Positions 12,202 through 21,619 of a DNA stretch of 64,000 bases are shown piece by piece. Source of the DNA: Eretmocerus hayati (Eukaryota; Arthropoda; Insecta; Hymenoptera; Aphelinidae); contig CM056742.1 of the NCBI GenBank assembly GCA_029851415.1, forward strand, positions 86,170,748 to 86,234,747. The letters are read 5' to 3'. Every line of letters begins with the position of its first letter. The first letter of the stretch is position 1. The notes beneath the pieces were generated by a model. That model was given only the letters and a program-made list of their open reading frames with translations, made no database searches and had not been told where the DNA came from. A program made the position numbers and the translations under genes.

Positions 12202-12583
12202 TCACAAGGCATTGCCTTGCGACGGCGATTCCCATCGCCTTCTCCTGTCGATTGGCTACCAGAAACACGTGAGCGCGGGCGGGTTCCCATTCAAATCTGT
12301 AAGTGAGGACTAATTAGTGTGCTGGACGATCAGCGCGGCTTCAGCTCAGTGGTTAGAGCGTCGGACTTCCACCCGAGAGGCTCGGGGTCGATTCCCACTC
12401 AAGGCACAAGATCCTTCGGACGCTTTCTTTTTCGGAGTTAGAATACCGAAAATCAGTGCACTAATTAGTCCTCACTTGCAGATTTGAATGGGAACCCGTC
12501 CGCGCTCACGTATTTCTTGTAGCCAATCGCCAGAGGAAGGTGATGAGAATCGGCGTCGCAAGGCAATGCCTTCTGACACCTAT
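12202..12583. mobile_element. Foldback element with a tRNA-derived SINE core (full copy)
   Basis: The left arm (12202-12325, 'cacaaggcattgccttgcga') and right arm (12455-12583) are reverse complements. Between them lies a tRNA-like sequence at 12335-12410 with good A and B boxes. The same tRNA-like core occurs at 11520-11590. The combination suggests either a SINE captured by a foldback element or a SINE that inserted into one. Confidence 0.75.
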
Positions 12584-13549
12584 TTCCCTAAGAGATTTGC
12601 CATGGCATCTTTTACACGTTTTGTTCCCGCACCAGAAAGGGTCCTTGCATACAATTGTGGTGGATCTTCACCATTAGAGAATTCATTAAACACAAATCAA
12701 AACCGAATAAGTACAGTTCCCGAACAATTATCAGAATTTGGTTTTCTTTATGGCAGTCGTCATAATAACTCCAACCCCAGATGGTGGTCATCATAATTAC
12801 TTCAACTCCAGATGGTGCTCGTCATTAACTGGGATGTTTGTACCATTGGCCCCTTCAAGAATTTTCGGTCGACATAAATGTGTATATTCTATACATCGGT
12901 GGTCATGGAACACTATAAATCTCTTGGTTGTCATGAGTGTCTATGATTCTAACGTCGGTCCTCTTTTTTATCTCGGTTATGCCCTGATGCAACCTCATTT
13001 GAAGGAAAAGTTTCAGGGGAGAGTGCATCACTTGGATTTTGAAATATTCAAACTTATCCCTGTAAAAATGTTGAATATCATCTTCTAATTTCTTTTTCCC
13101 TAAAAGATTTGCCATGGCATCTTTCACCGGCTCCGCTCCCGCACCAGAAAGGGTCTTTGCATCCAATTGTGGCGGATCTTCAACATTAGAGAATCCATCA
13201 AATATAAATCGGAATCGAATTGGTACAGTTCCCTAGTGATTATCAGAACTTGGTTGTCTTTGATAGCGGTCGTCATAATTATTCAAACTCCAGATGGTGG
13301 TCGTCATAAATCCGGATGTTTGTACCATTGGCCCCTTCAAAAATTTTCGGTCGACATAAATGCGCATATTCCATACACCGGTCGTCATAAAACACTATAA
13401 ATCTCTTGGTCGTCATAAGTGTCTATGATTCTAACGTCGGTCGTCATAAATGTCTATATTTGGAATCACTATGACGCCCGGTCGTCATATCTCCTCTGGT
13501 CGTCATAAAACCGTATAATTGTAGAAAAGGTCGTCATAAATGTCTATAA

Positions 13550-13550
<1 letters not shown>

Positions 13551-13601
<51 letters not shown>

Positions 13602-13602
13602 A
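13551..13602. repeat. (AT)n microsatellite
   Basis: About 50 bp of almost pure AT dinucleotide, directly following the satellite array. Confidence 0.95.
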
Positions 13603-13859
13603 ACTACGATCCTGAATCATACAAAGACGCGTTGAAATGATTCTAGTTTCCAGAGCCATTTTCCTTGAATACCCCTCGTGGTGTAATAACGAGCTGGCGA
13701 GGCAGAAAAATCGTTGCTTTTCAGTCAGAATTACTCAAAAATCTGACCGATAACCACATCTTGCAGTGCGCAAATGATCCGATGGGTTTACATTCGACTG
13801 AGAGTATCTAAAAGTCCTTTGGACGTCTGTGAACGTTTTTGGTTGGTACAGAAATAACA

Positions 13860-14000
13860 TTCCCCCAAATTAGTGGGCACGCACTTTTCCACTCCTTTTC
13901 GAGGTTCTAGTTACCACTCAAATTGATTCCAGACGCGTGCCATGAAAAAAAAAATTTCATTCTGCAGTAACCCAAATGTCAAAAGTTCTGTAGAACCTCT
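13860..14000 (-). repeat. Interspersed repeat family, member D
   Basis: Resembles 9260-9400 (member C) in the same orientation, sharing 'gtgggcac', 'gattccag/ggtttcaag' and 'gacccaaaagt'-type blocks. It is more diverged than members A-C. Confidence 0.5.
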
Positions 14001-15002
14001 CATATGTGTGTGTGTGCAGGGGGAAATGGGTATCCTGTGTACGGGCAAATCTCACGAAGTATGCGGTTTGGCCGAACAGGCCTATTTTCACGTTGTCAGA
14101 AGAACAGTCACGTTTTTTTCCGTCGCTCGCATTAGATAATTTTGAAGATCCACTCATATTTAACAGTTCTGCATCATTCAGAATTCTATTACTTGCTATA
14201 GAAAGATACTGGAAGACGCTTCTTCGTGACAAAATCGCAATTCTCGACCGAACAGGGGCATAATTCTCTCACGCCTTAGCTCGCCACAGGCGGGGCGGTT
14301 CAACGATCGGTCTGAAAATTGGATATGTGATGGATTATAATATATAGAAACATATAATCTTCGTCCGAGGCTGTGCCTATCAATGCGTCAGAGTGGCGAT
14401 GATTCGTTAGAGCGAACTCCGATTTCACATTTTTTCCTGTATCGTTCTCCTAATGGATGCAGCACTCGGGGCGGTGAATCATTCGTATCCGTAGAAACGA
14501 CATCTTACATCCAAAAACCTACAAATTTAGTTCAAGAACGATAGTGTGCTCGATTCCGCACAACGATGCGGCTTGAAATGAGTAAGGTTATTTTTGCATA
14601 AATGGGGTCAAAAAAATCGTTTCTCGTGTAGCACACTGAAATTTCGATTCCGTTGGAATTGAAACCACGTGTAAACTGATATTCGCACCTCAAGAAATGA
14701 CTATGAGGATCCCCCTTACTACAGCCTCATCTCGGTCGTGATGCGAGGCTAGTGAGGATTGACAAATGACGAAAATGAGCGTTTTGGCGGCTGTGGCACA
14801 TCTTCATTTTGTACCACAGACCTTCAGTAGATACTGTCAACTATTAAACTTATCTCCTTCCCTCTATTCCAACACCGAGGATCCCAAGTATTCACAAACA
14901 CATGAGCTAATCAGAACTACGGAAAAATGAGGGTCCCATCCAAATACATGGGAAAATCTTCTACTCCCTCACAAATCCACGGGGGAGCTCCGAAATGATT
15001 TC
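14001..15002. other. No recognised gene
   Basis: AT-rich sequence with no recognised coding region. The overlapping short frames at 13942-14263 lack motifs. Confidence 0.35.
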
Positions 15003-15711
15003 CAGGAGTCCCTTGTCATCCGCGGATTTTTTATCCGCGGTTACCCGATTTGCGCCCATCCCTTGCTATCTGCGGGCCAAGTCTTGTTATATGCGAGCCC
15101 ATGCCCGTGATTGATATAGAATGAATCCATTTCTGTGCAATTTCACTCGTGACGAGTGATGCGCGACCTTTCAGAATACCATCCGCCCCTCATGTCTTAC
15201 GTTTGGATGATACTTTCCTCCCTGAAAAGGCATGAAACATGGACTGGCAATACATATTCTTCAGTCAGTCGGAGTTTTGAAGTATAGAGGACTGTCGAAT
15301 TCGTCAAAATTGGTTATGCGCAGATTTACACCATCATTTCTGCAGTAACTCTATTTATTATCCTTTGGCATTTTCTATCAACGTACGTTTTAATATTTTG
15401 ACTAAGTTCTCGATATTTGAATGATTCTCTACATGTGAATCGAATGTTGACATCCTCCGAGCCATTTGCATCAATATTCAGTCTGCGTGCAATGTTGACA
15501 CACACTGTTTGCTATTCTTAACCTTTATTCCTTTATATGCAAACTTTTTCTGAATCCTCGTTTACATTTGCTACGAAAAATTTGGCTCCATCGTATCCGT
15601 GGTCGAACGTAACCCCCTATTTCCCATGAGACCAAGGTGTTATCATCCGCGGTTTCGTTATACGCGGTGCTTCTTCCAAACGTAACCCTCGCGGATAACG
15701 AGGGACTCCTG
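15003..15711. mobile_element. pogo/Tigger-like MITE
   Basis: The left end starts CAGGAGTCCCTTGTCATCCG and the right end closes with the inverse (cgcggataacgagggactcc, then tg). These 'CAGnnGTCCCTCGTTATCCG'-type termini are typical of pogo-like elements. A TA follows the right end; the left flank is less clear. No transposase frame is present, so it is a non-autonomous copy. Confidence 0.65.
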
Positions 15712-15834
15712 TACGTAAGTATTTCATCATTGTTTGAGCATTACTTGGACCAAACAAAAGTTCATGGGAGGTGTGCTGCCATTGTGGAAATTCTCGAATT
15801 TTCAAATTCGAAATCGCATAGTTTCTGAGATTTG

Positions 15835-15840
15835 CCCGTA
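15835..15840. repeat. Polinton target-site duplication, left copy
   Basis: CCCGTA immediately precedes the left inverted repeat. The identical hexamer follows the right inverted repeat at 33210-33215. A 6-bp duplication is the known hallmark of Polinton integration. Confidence 0.95.
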
Positions 15841-15940
15841 AGTAGTATGGGTAGGCTAAGTCCAGACAGGGGAGGCATGGTGGGGGTAGCCCTGTATTAG
15901 GGGGAGCCCGTCTGGTGGTGTGTCTAGTCCAGACCAGGGG
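15841..15940 (+). repeat. Polinton left terminal inverted repeat
   Basis: 100 bp, beginning AGTAGTATGG. It is the reverse complement of 33110-33209 with a single mismatch seen by eye. Beyond 15940 the two ends diverge. Confidence 0.95.
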
Positions 15941-16371
15941 TGGGGGTATAGAGGGGTGTCATGTGAATGGGTAGCATGTTGGCCTTGCCGTAAGGGCGTT
16001 TGAAGGGTGACCCATATTTGAATTATTGATCGATGATATAGCAGACTTTCGTCCGCGGTCCTTTCTATATATTTCTGCCGTATTTTTTTGATGTGAAATG
16101 GCCGAGAGATGAAAGGCTGCGTTATATATTTCATTTGAATGGGGGTGAAATAATAACATGAGATTTTCAAAAAAACCTAGAATTTATTTATATATACTAA
16201 AGACACACTTTTACATAAATGGTTATATTGGTGAATGATTTAATACGTAACCTTACTTCTATGATTATAGTTTTCATAATTGTAGGAGAAGAGTTCACTG
16301 TGTAATATCCTAACCATAGAGAGTAGTATGCTTCAAATTCGGTCGGTCCTTTACGCTGATGATTCTTAGAA
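15941..16371. other. Polinton left non-coding region
   Basis: No gene was seen. A minus-strand AATAAA at 16188-16183 is a candidate polyadenylation signal for the minus-strand structural gene block. Confidence 0.4.
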
Positions 16372-16956
16372 TTAATTACATAATCTCGATGTGCAAGATT
16401 GGATACAATGTGAGCAAGACTCGTGTGGAGTCTTTTTAGATTTTTTCTTCATGATTTTCTTGAAGATGGTCATACAAAGTTTGTCATTGTTTCGTACATC
16501 TGAGGAAAACAGAGATAAGAAACCGTCAAGAGAATTGTGCCGAGACATATAGTGGAGAAATATAACGCAGTAGTTCCCACAAACGCTGGACTGGATTGAT
16601 TGTAGTTGTCGTTGGTTCCACGTGAAGAAAGTGGAGTTCTTCTTGAGACGATCAATATGATGACTGACCGAGGGTGGCTCGCCGTAGCTATCGAAGAAGA
16701 CGCCGTGTCCATTTTTATCTACCCATATAGCTTGCCAGTGTGAGCCTGAAATGAGAACAAAAGATGAGTGTCTCTTCATTTATATGAATACAATCAGAGA
16801 GAAAAAGATATGCGTACCAGGAAGATTATGGTCTTGTACGTTCGTCACGATGCAAGCTGGTCGGGTCCACAGCCGAGGTATTTGGTCTGCGGGATACACT
16901 CCAACGGTTGACGCCTGGACGCATTGGAGTGCTCGTAATATTTGGATTGAATTCAT
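16372..16956 (-). CDS. PRO: Adenain-like cysteine protease (PRO), two exons
   Basis: Predicted maturation protease that would cleave capsid proteins. Exon 1 is 16956-16818 and exon 2 is 16745-16372. The 72-nt intron (16817-16746) has GTACGC at its 5' end and a pyrimidine-rich CTCATTTCAG at its 3' end, and the phase is conserved. The joined product is 170 residues. It carries His49 in the SHWQ block, Asp65 in FFDSYG, and Cys102 in VCGNYC preceded by Gln, matching the His-Glu/Asp-Gln-Cys order of adenovirus proteases. Exon 2 read alone lacks the N-terminal ~47 residues of the family, which supports splicing. Exon 1 overlaps the end of the neighbouring IDIQ-motif gene in another frame. The start ATG at 16956 is a choice; the frame stays open upstream to 17115. 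Confidence 0.85.
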
Positions 16957-17548
16957 CCCACGATTCAAAGTATAGTGACTCGTCGTCTTCTTCTCCTTTT
17001 TCGGGTATGTTGGCCGTTTTGTGGTTCTTGGCTTTTTTCTGAGGGCCATGGATGGTTGTTTTTCGTATTTGTGTCTCCAGCCACGAGCGTAATTTGTGTG
17101 CATAGAGAAGAGCACAGGCGAATCCTAGTCTCATGCCGTGGTAGGAACAATAATGTTCATCTGTTAGTGTGAGAGTTTTGAAAGATGGACAACTGTAGTC
17201 TTCCAAGTTGATGATCTGTCTGCCTAAAACACCTTCGAGTAGTCGAGCTTTTTGGTAGCCACGCACGTAGACATTTTGAGCGCCACTACAAGTAATGCGG
17301 AGACTTTTGTAAACATCTTCTAGCACTGATTCGCCCCACCACCACTCTAGTCCGTGATGTGTCACTGTGAGAAATGAGTTTGTCGAAATAATGTTGCCGC
17401 AAAATTCGTTGAATTGATGCGGTGGTTTCACAATCCAGTGCGATGATAAATTGCCATTCAGAGCCAAGATAGCAATTTCTTTGGGTAGGAAAGCACCATT
17501 CTTGTCGTGGAAAGCTTGGATGTCGATGATGAAATCTTTGCACTCCAT
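16826..17548 (-). CDS. Conserved Polinton-associated protein with IDIQ.F motif
   Basis: 240 residues from the ATG at 17548. The N-terminus has the pattern FIIDIQAFHDKNGAFLPKEI, then a KPP block, a THHGLEW block, and a late CSYHG...CAL block. I recall this pattern from proteins near transposons and Polintons in many invertebrates; the function is not established. The spaced D, H and YH residues are reminiscent of a DEDD-type exonuclease fold, but this is only a guess that profile comparison must test. The C-terminus is acidic then basic and overlaps protease exon 1 in a different frame by about 130 nt. It lies between the protease and the major capsid gene on the same strand. Confidence 0.7.
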   Translation of the reverse strand: MECKDFIIDIQAFHDKNGAFLPKEIAILALNGNLSSHWIVKPPHQFNEFCGNIISTNSFLTVTHHGLEWWWGESVLEDVYKSLRITCSGAQNVYVRGYQKARLLEGVLGRQIINLEDYSCPSFKTLTLTDEHYCSYHGMRLGFACALLYAHKLRSWLETQIRKTTIHGPQKKAKNHKTANIPEKGEEDDESLYFESWDEFNPNITSTPMRPGVNRWSVSRRPNTSAVDPTSLHRDERTRP

Positions 17549-17688
17549 GGTGGGTCTGGACAAGTGGTGGAGTCACTCGCGTTCAAAGGCTTCCTAGAGA
17601 TGACTGACCGTTGTCGAAAAGGTGCATGGTTGAATCCCCCTTCGGTGGTATGGGGCGTGTTCGAGGGGGGTGCGCAGGAGTTGACGAT

Positions 17689-19002
17689 CTATGAACCGTA
17701 GTCCATAATGACTTGACGAGTCGAGTCTATTTCTAGGATATTGTCGAACTCGACGTATACGATACAATTGATGGTCTCTGTGAGGGCTTTGTCGAATCGG
17801 ACTTCGATTCTAACATTACCGTGACGAACTAATGACCAGTGGGTGCCACAATGAGCGGACATGTCGGGTGTTAAATCGAATGCGAACAAACAGTAGCCGT
17901 TTGGATAATCTGTTCTGTCTATGCCCATGCCCTCGTCCGAGAAATGGATTCCGGTACCGGAGAATAGGGTGTGGTACGCCTCAATGTAGAGTGGGGATGC
18001 ACTTTTGAAGCTTGGTTGTAACGCCTTGCTGGGTATCTGTTTTCCATCGACGTATAGGGAGAGATAGTTGACTGAATAGTTTTGGAAATTGAATGGATTT
18101 TTCTTGCGGTCACCGTTAAAGGCTTTAGTATCGACAAATCCTAAGATTATGCGTTTTGGTAGATTTCCTAGTATGACATTTTCTATGCAATCGCTGAGTA
18201 TACCACTGTGCAGGGTGAAAGATTTGACTTCCACGCGGGTGATGGGATATTTAGCCGTTGTAGTAGCCAAGGTTTTCGCATGAGCGATCAGCACGCCAGG
18301 GTTGATTTTCGTGCGGCGCATCAGAAGAGTGGCATCGGTGATGTTTACGGTGTACTTGGTATCTGATGCATCCATCAGACAGAAAGCATCTTTTGAGCGC
18401 ACGAGCCTGATTCTCACGTCCACCATATTTAGTAGAAGTCTATTTTGGTTGAAAACATCACCGTGTAAATGACCCATCAGATCCACAGTTTTACCTCCAT
18501 TCACGAATCTCTGTCGAGTGATGAGCCCTTCGTTTTTCCCACTATCAGGTAACTCGTCCATCTCACCGGCAACATCAGCAGCCCACAGAGATGTAGTGAG
18601 ATGTGATTCTTTTGCATCAGGCCCGTAGTTCAATAGAGTTTCGATGTATGCTCTGTATGGATATGCATTGTTGGCTGGCGAAACATGCTTTTGATTGAAA
18701 TAAACGTCCACTTGGCTGAATAAGGAATGTAAAAAGTTGTTCACTGGAGCTACTTTCTTATCGGTTGCCTGAGTGTACGGTGTAATTTGCACGTTGAGTT
18801 TGAGCATGGTGTGGGCCAGATCCAGATAGTCTTCACCCGTGCCGCTGACCAGGAACTCGATGACGCCATGATCTGATAGAGGTGTCAAGGGCTTGTACTC
18901 GATGCACGATGTTCCTTCGATCGTTGTCTGGGTCATAGGAAGCGTGAAAAGATCGACTTCGGATTTGATGCACTCGCAGCTTGATTGATGTAGGAACGCC
19001 AT
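17689..19002 (-). CDS. MCP: Major capsid protein (double jelly-roll, PY/F54H12.2-like)
   Basis: 437 residues starting at the ATG at 19002. The N-terminal HQSSCECIKSEVDLF and the following GVIEFLVSGTGEDYLDL segment are characteristic of the arthropod and nematode F54H12.2-like family. Comparative work has identified that family as the Polinton PY protein, a double jelly-roll major capsid protein. The protein is rich in beta-strand-like alternation throughout and has no membrane segment. It sits in a tight minus-strand cluster: its start lies 1 nt from the stop of the basic core-like gene. Length is in the family range and no break was seen. It is expected to form the hexon-like capsomers of a virion. 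Confidence 0.9.
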   Translation of the reverse strand: MAFLHQSSCECIKSEVDLFTLPMTQTTIEGTSCIEYKPLTPLSDHGVIEFLVSGTGEDYLDLAHTMLKLNVQITPYTQATDKKVAPVNNFLHSLFSQVDVYFNQKHVSPANNAYPYRAYIETLLNYGPDAKESHLTTSLWAADVAGEMDELPDSGKNEGLITRQRFVNGGKTVDLMGHLHGDVFNQNRLLLNMVDVRIRLVRSKDAFCLMDASDTKYTVNITDATLLMRRTKINPGVLIAHAKTLATTTAKYPITRVEVKSFTLHSGILSDCIENVILGNLPKRIILGFVDTKAFNGDRKKNPFNFQNYSVNYLSLYVDGKQIPSKALQPSFKSASPLYIEAYHTLFSGTGIHFSDEGMGIDRTDYPNGYCLFAFDLTPDMSAHCGTHWSLVRHGNVRIEVRFDKALTETINCIVYVEFDNILEIDSTRQVIMDYGS

Positions 19003-19003
19003 T

Positions 19004-19549
19004 TTAACTGAAAATGTCAGCTATAGTACTCGTATTTCTCTTTTTTCGCGAGGATCTAGCACGAGTTTTCAGCTTTCTTGCTTTTTGACCCTTCTTTTTA
19101 GTCAGTCTCTTGAGTTTTGTAGGGCGCTTCTTGTTTCGTTTACTGGATCTCTTGACACCCACCCTCTTGCGTGTTCGAGCACTACGAACCAACTGTGCTC
19201 CGCGTCGCGCAACCAGGGATTTATAGCCGGAGCCGCCCATTACGTCTGCTAGTTTAGCCGTAGCCTTACGTGTCAATATTTTTCCCGACTCTGCGGCACG
19301 ATTCTTGAGGGAGTCTCTGAATGACATATTATTCTCCACCACATCGTCCAATACGTTAATACCACTCCTGAAGGCTTCTCTCCCTACAACTTGTGCACCT
19401 CTAGTTAAATATGGAATCGCTTGTCGAAGGAGACCGCTCAGAAAAGCACCAATGCCATGGCCGCGTTGGTTCCTAGACCCTACAAATACGTTATCGACTC
19501 CACGCCCACCCCCGCCATCTTGACCCGCGTAACTGCCGTAATAACTCAT
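19004..19549 (-). CDS. Small basic core/minor virion protein
   Basis: 181 residues. The N-terminal part is glycine-rich and followed by a hydrophobic, probably amphipathic segment (GIGAFLSGLLRQAIPYL). The C-terminal third is extremely rich in Lys and Arg (runs such as KRSSKRNKKRPTKLKRL), consistent with DNA condensation. Adintovirus-type elements encode comparable small basic or membrane-active proteins likened to adenovirus pVI/pX. I infer a core or minor capsid role from composition and from its position between the penton and major capsid genes; homology is not demonstrated. Confidence 0.7.
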   Translation of the reverse strand: MSYYGSYAGQDGGGGRGVDNVFVGSRNQRGHGIGAFLSGLLRQAIPYLTRGAQVVGREAFRSGINVLDDVVENNMSFRDSLKNRAAESGKILTRKATAKLADVMGGSGYKSLVARRGAQLVRSARTRKRVGVKRSSKRNKKRPTKLKRLTKKKGQKARKLKTRARSSRKKRNTSTIADIFS

Positions 19550-19551
19550 GA

Positions 19552-20346
19552 TTAAAATTCACGTTTGAAATGAAGTGTTATAGTCAGAGTTCCAAACTCG
19601 AATGCTATGGGATCAGCGAAGGCGTCCTTTATAACGATGTCTATTATCTGGAATTTATTGTTGATCAGAGGCGTGTAAGTGCACGGAGTGTATCTTTTCA
19701 CTATTGTACTGCCGTAATTATATGTTTTTGCGTCGATATTTACGATACGTAGTAGGGGAACGTTCACGTCCCCAACCATACAAGGTTCACAGATATTCGT
19801 ATAAACGAATAGTTGATCTGGAATAGCTCGTGCTAAACTAGCTGCATGCGTACCAACTTCCATAATATTGATCAGGTTTTCATCATCATCTTCGGTATCG
19901 GGCACGGGTTTCGTAACGGACCCGTGCTCAAACCCTAAAATGCGTTTGACTGCTCTCGATAAAATCACTGCTTCTTGGACCTTGTTACCTACCGAAGGCT
20001 TGTAGTGGCGAATGCTCACGTACCCTCCTTGATCATCGTAGAAGAATTTCTGGAGCATTTCTCCTTTATAGAGCCTGAATAAGCTTGTATTGATTGCGTC
20101 GACAAGTGACTGTATGTTTCTATATACACCATGGGGAAAATACTCGCCAACGGCTATTTTACAATCTTCCTTCCGGAGGTGTAGAATACTGCATGGCACG
20201 TGTATTTCTGTCAAGCCGACTAACCACTTACCGTATAGTTCGATTTCTCTAGGCAATCGGGTCGAGAAATTTGTGGTCGTATTGTCGGGAAAATAGTTTG
20301 CACTGCTGTTGCTGGGGAGAACTATGGTAAAATCTTGAGGGTCCAT
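19552..20346 (-). CDS. Minor capsid (penton-like) protein, PX
   Basis: 264 residues from the ATG at 20346. The N-terminus has the pattern VLPSNSSANYFPDNTTTNFS followed by a LYGKWLVGLTEIHVP block, as in the Polinton PX family. PX has been interpreted as a single jelly-roll penton-like protein. It lies between the integrase (2 nt away) and the core gene, so the block is very compact. An acidic DTEDDDEN loop lies around residue 150. No stop or frameshift was seen. Confidence 0.85.
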   Translation of the reverse strand: MDPQDFTIVLPSNSSANYFPDNTTTNFSTRLPREIELYGKWLVGLTEIHVPCSILHLRKEDCKIAVGEYFPHGVYRNIQSLVDAINTSLFRLYKGEMLQKFFYDDQGGYVSIRHYKPSVGNKVQEAVILSRAVKRILGFEHGSVTKPVPDTEDDDENLINIMEVGTHAASLARAIPDQLFVYTNICEPCMVGDVNVPLLRIVNIDAKTYNYGSTIVKRYTPCTYTPLINNKFQIIDIVIKDAFADPIAFEFGTLTITLHFKREF

Positions 20347-20347
20347 A

Positions 20348-21433
20348 TTAGATATTTCTCAAGTCACGCGCTGGGACCCAGGAGTTGAATTCTTTTGGAT
20401 ATCCAACCCAGCTGACGAGGTATTGTTTTCGGGCTCCGCGGCCTTTCGAGTCGAGGATTTTTTCGACTCTATATTCTTGGTCGCGATCAGTACGGTCCCA
20501 GTGAACCGGGCTGAGCTCTTCCTGGTAGAAGAGTCCTTGTATTGGTTCGTCGTTCAGGTCGTGTAATTCGTATACGTACAATTGTTGTCTCTTGAGCACG
20601 CGGTGAATTCGAAATATCTCTTCGCTCCAACCGCCTTGAGCATATCCTTTTTGGAACGGGTTGCGATCGAGACTAATGCGAGTAAGGTCACCAACGCGGT
20701 ATTTAGGTGTTTTCTGCTTTTTTTGAACTTTCATACCACGTCGCAGTAAATTTTTATAAGCTTGGCGCGCATTGTAGACCGTTACAGCTGCTGGTTTCAT
20801 TTTTATCGTTGTGTGCACGGTGTTATTGTACCCTTGGAGTAAAGATTGCAGTACATCGATATAACGACGTGAATGATTGTGTGTGAGATATCTAAATAAG
20901 CGTTCTTTCAGAGTTCTGATGAATCTCTCGACTACAGCGTTTTTCTGATCGGGTATTAACGGAACACGAAAATTGATATCATTGTCCTTGAGAAATTTTT
21001 GGAAGATTTTGTTGACAAACTCCTTGCCTCTATCAGTCTGTAGAGTGTAAGGTTTCCGGTCACTGTCTGTGAGAATTTTTTCGAAAGCTTTTGTCACCTG
21101 TGGACCTGTTTTATCGCGTATTGGTTGAGCGAACGCGTACTTGCTGAGCACGTCGATTGCGACTAGAATATAGGCAATTCCATCGTTGTAGCTCTTGAGG
21201 TCAATCAGAGATATAAGATCTGCTTCCCACAGTTGGTCAATCCACGAAATATTATAAAACATGCGAGAAAATTTTTTTCTGATCGGTTTGTGTAGTGTGT
21301 ACGCGTCGTGTCTGGTCAACCATTCTTTCACCACCCGGGGTGGCAGCTGTTTGTTGTGGCTGATCAATACTCTAGCCCCGGAAAAGCCTGAGGGGTGACC
21401 AGTGTCAAAGTACTGTTCCGCGAGGGTGTCCAT
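20348..21433 (-). CDS. INT: Retroviral-type integrase with C-terminal chromodomain (INT)
   Basis: 361 residues from the ATG at 21433; the frame extends 12 nt upstream only through a GTG. The N-terminal segment contains DAYTLHKPIRKKF, typical of Polinton integrases. The catalytic triad is visible: Asp72 in WEADL, Asp134 in LQTDRGKEF and Glu169 in NAVVERFIRTLKE. The final ~45 residues (VEKILDSKG then YLVSWVGYP then NSWVPARDL) form a chromodomain, which in related elements targets chromatin marks. It would insert the element and make the 6-bp duplication seen at its ends. It is divergently oriented to the ATPase across a short intergenic region. Confidence 0.95.
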   Translation of the reverse strand: MDTLAEQYFDTGHPSGFSGARVLISHNKQLPPRVVKEWLTRHDAYTLHKPIRKKFSRMFYNISWIDQLWEADLISLIDLKSYNDGIAYILVAIDVLSKYAFAQPIRDKTGPQVTKAFEKILTDSDRKPYTLQTDRGKEFVNKIFQKFLKDNDINFRVPLIPDQKNAVVERFIRTLKERLFRYLTHNHSRRYIDVLQSLLQGYNNTVHTTIKMKPAAVTVYNARQAYKNLLRRGMKVQKKQKTPKYRVGDLTRISLDRNPFQKGYAQGGWSEEIFRIHRVLKRQQLYVYELHDLNDEPIQGLFYQEELSPVHWDRTDRDQEYRVEKILDSKGRGARKQYLVSWVGYPKEFNSWVPARDLRNI

Positions 21434-21619
21434 TTGAATTTTCACGTTAAACTGAGGGGGGTAAGCGCTGTGTAGGTATATTTAACATGCAGCTGTTGAT
21501 TGAAAGGGTCAGATCTATGGTCAACCCTGATTGTTTGAAATGCGGCCCTAATAATATATTGGTAGAGGGTGGGCGTTTCACATTAGTTGATCTGTAACGG
21601 TCGAGCTGTAACAATCGCA
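21434..21619. promoter_or_regulatory. Divergent promoter region between INT and ATPase
   Basis: 186 bp separate the two start codons. It contains TATA-like words readable on both strands (tatattta near 21477, ataatatatt near 21551). It is the only gap between the two main structural transcription blocks. Its promoter role is inferred from geometry. Confidence 0.4.

Larger units (their letters stand above)
9890..13550. repeat. ~510-bp tandem satellite, interrupted by SINE and foldback insertions
   Basis: The block 'gcggtcgtcat...gtttgtaccattggcccc' recurs near 10541, 11045, 12741 and 13256. Within each unit, 'atctcggttatg' and 'gagagtgcatcac' recur in order. Each monomer contains several 'ggtcgtcat' words, which become a short-period array at 13385-13550. 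One monomer is split by the insertion at 11385-12583, and its two halves can be aligned to an intact copy. Confidence 0.85.

Noticed and set aside
13942..14263. Two overlapping short plus-strand frames
   Set aside because: No motifs, and they overlap a diverged repeat-family member; more likely non-coding.
16372..16779. Stand-alone 135-residue protease starting at 16779
   Set aside because: It would lack the N-terminal part of the fold, and its first 12 residues are intron-encoded in the spliced model.
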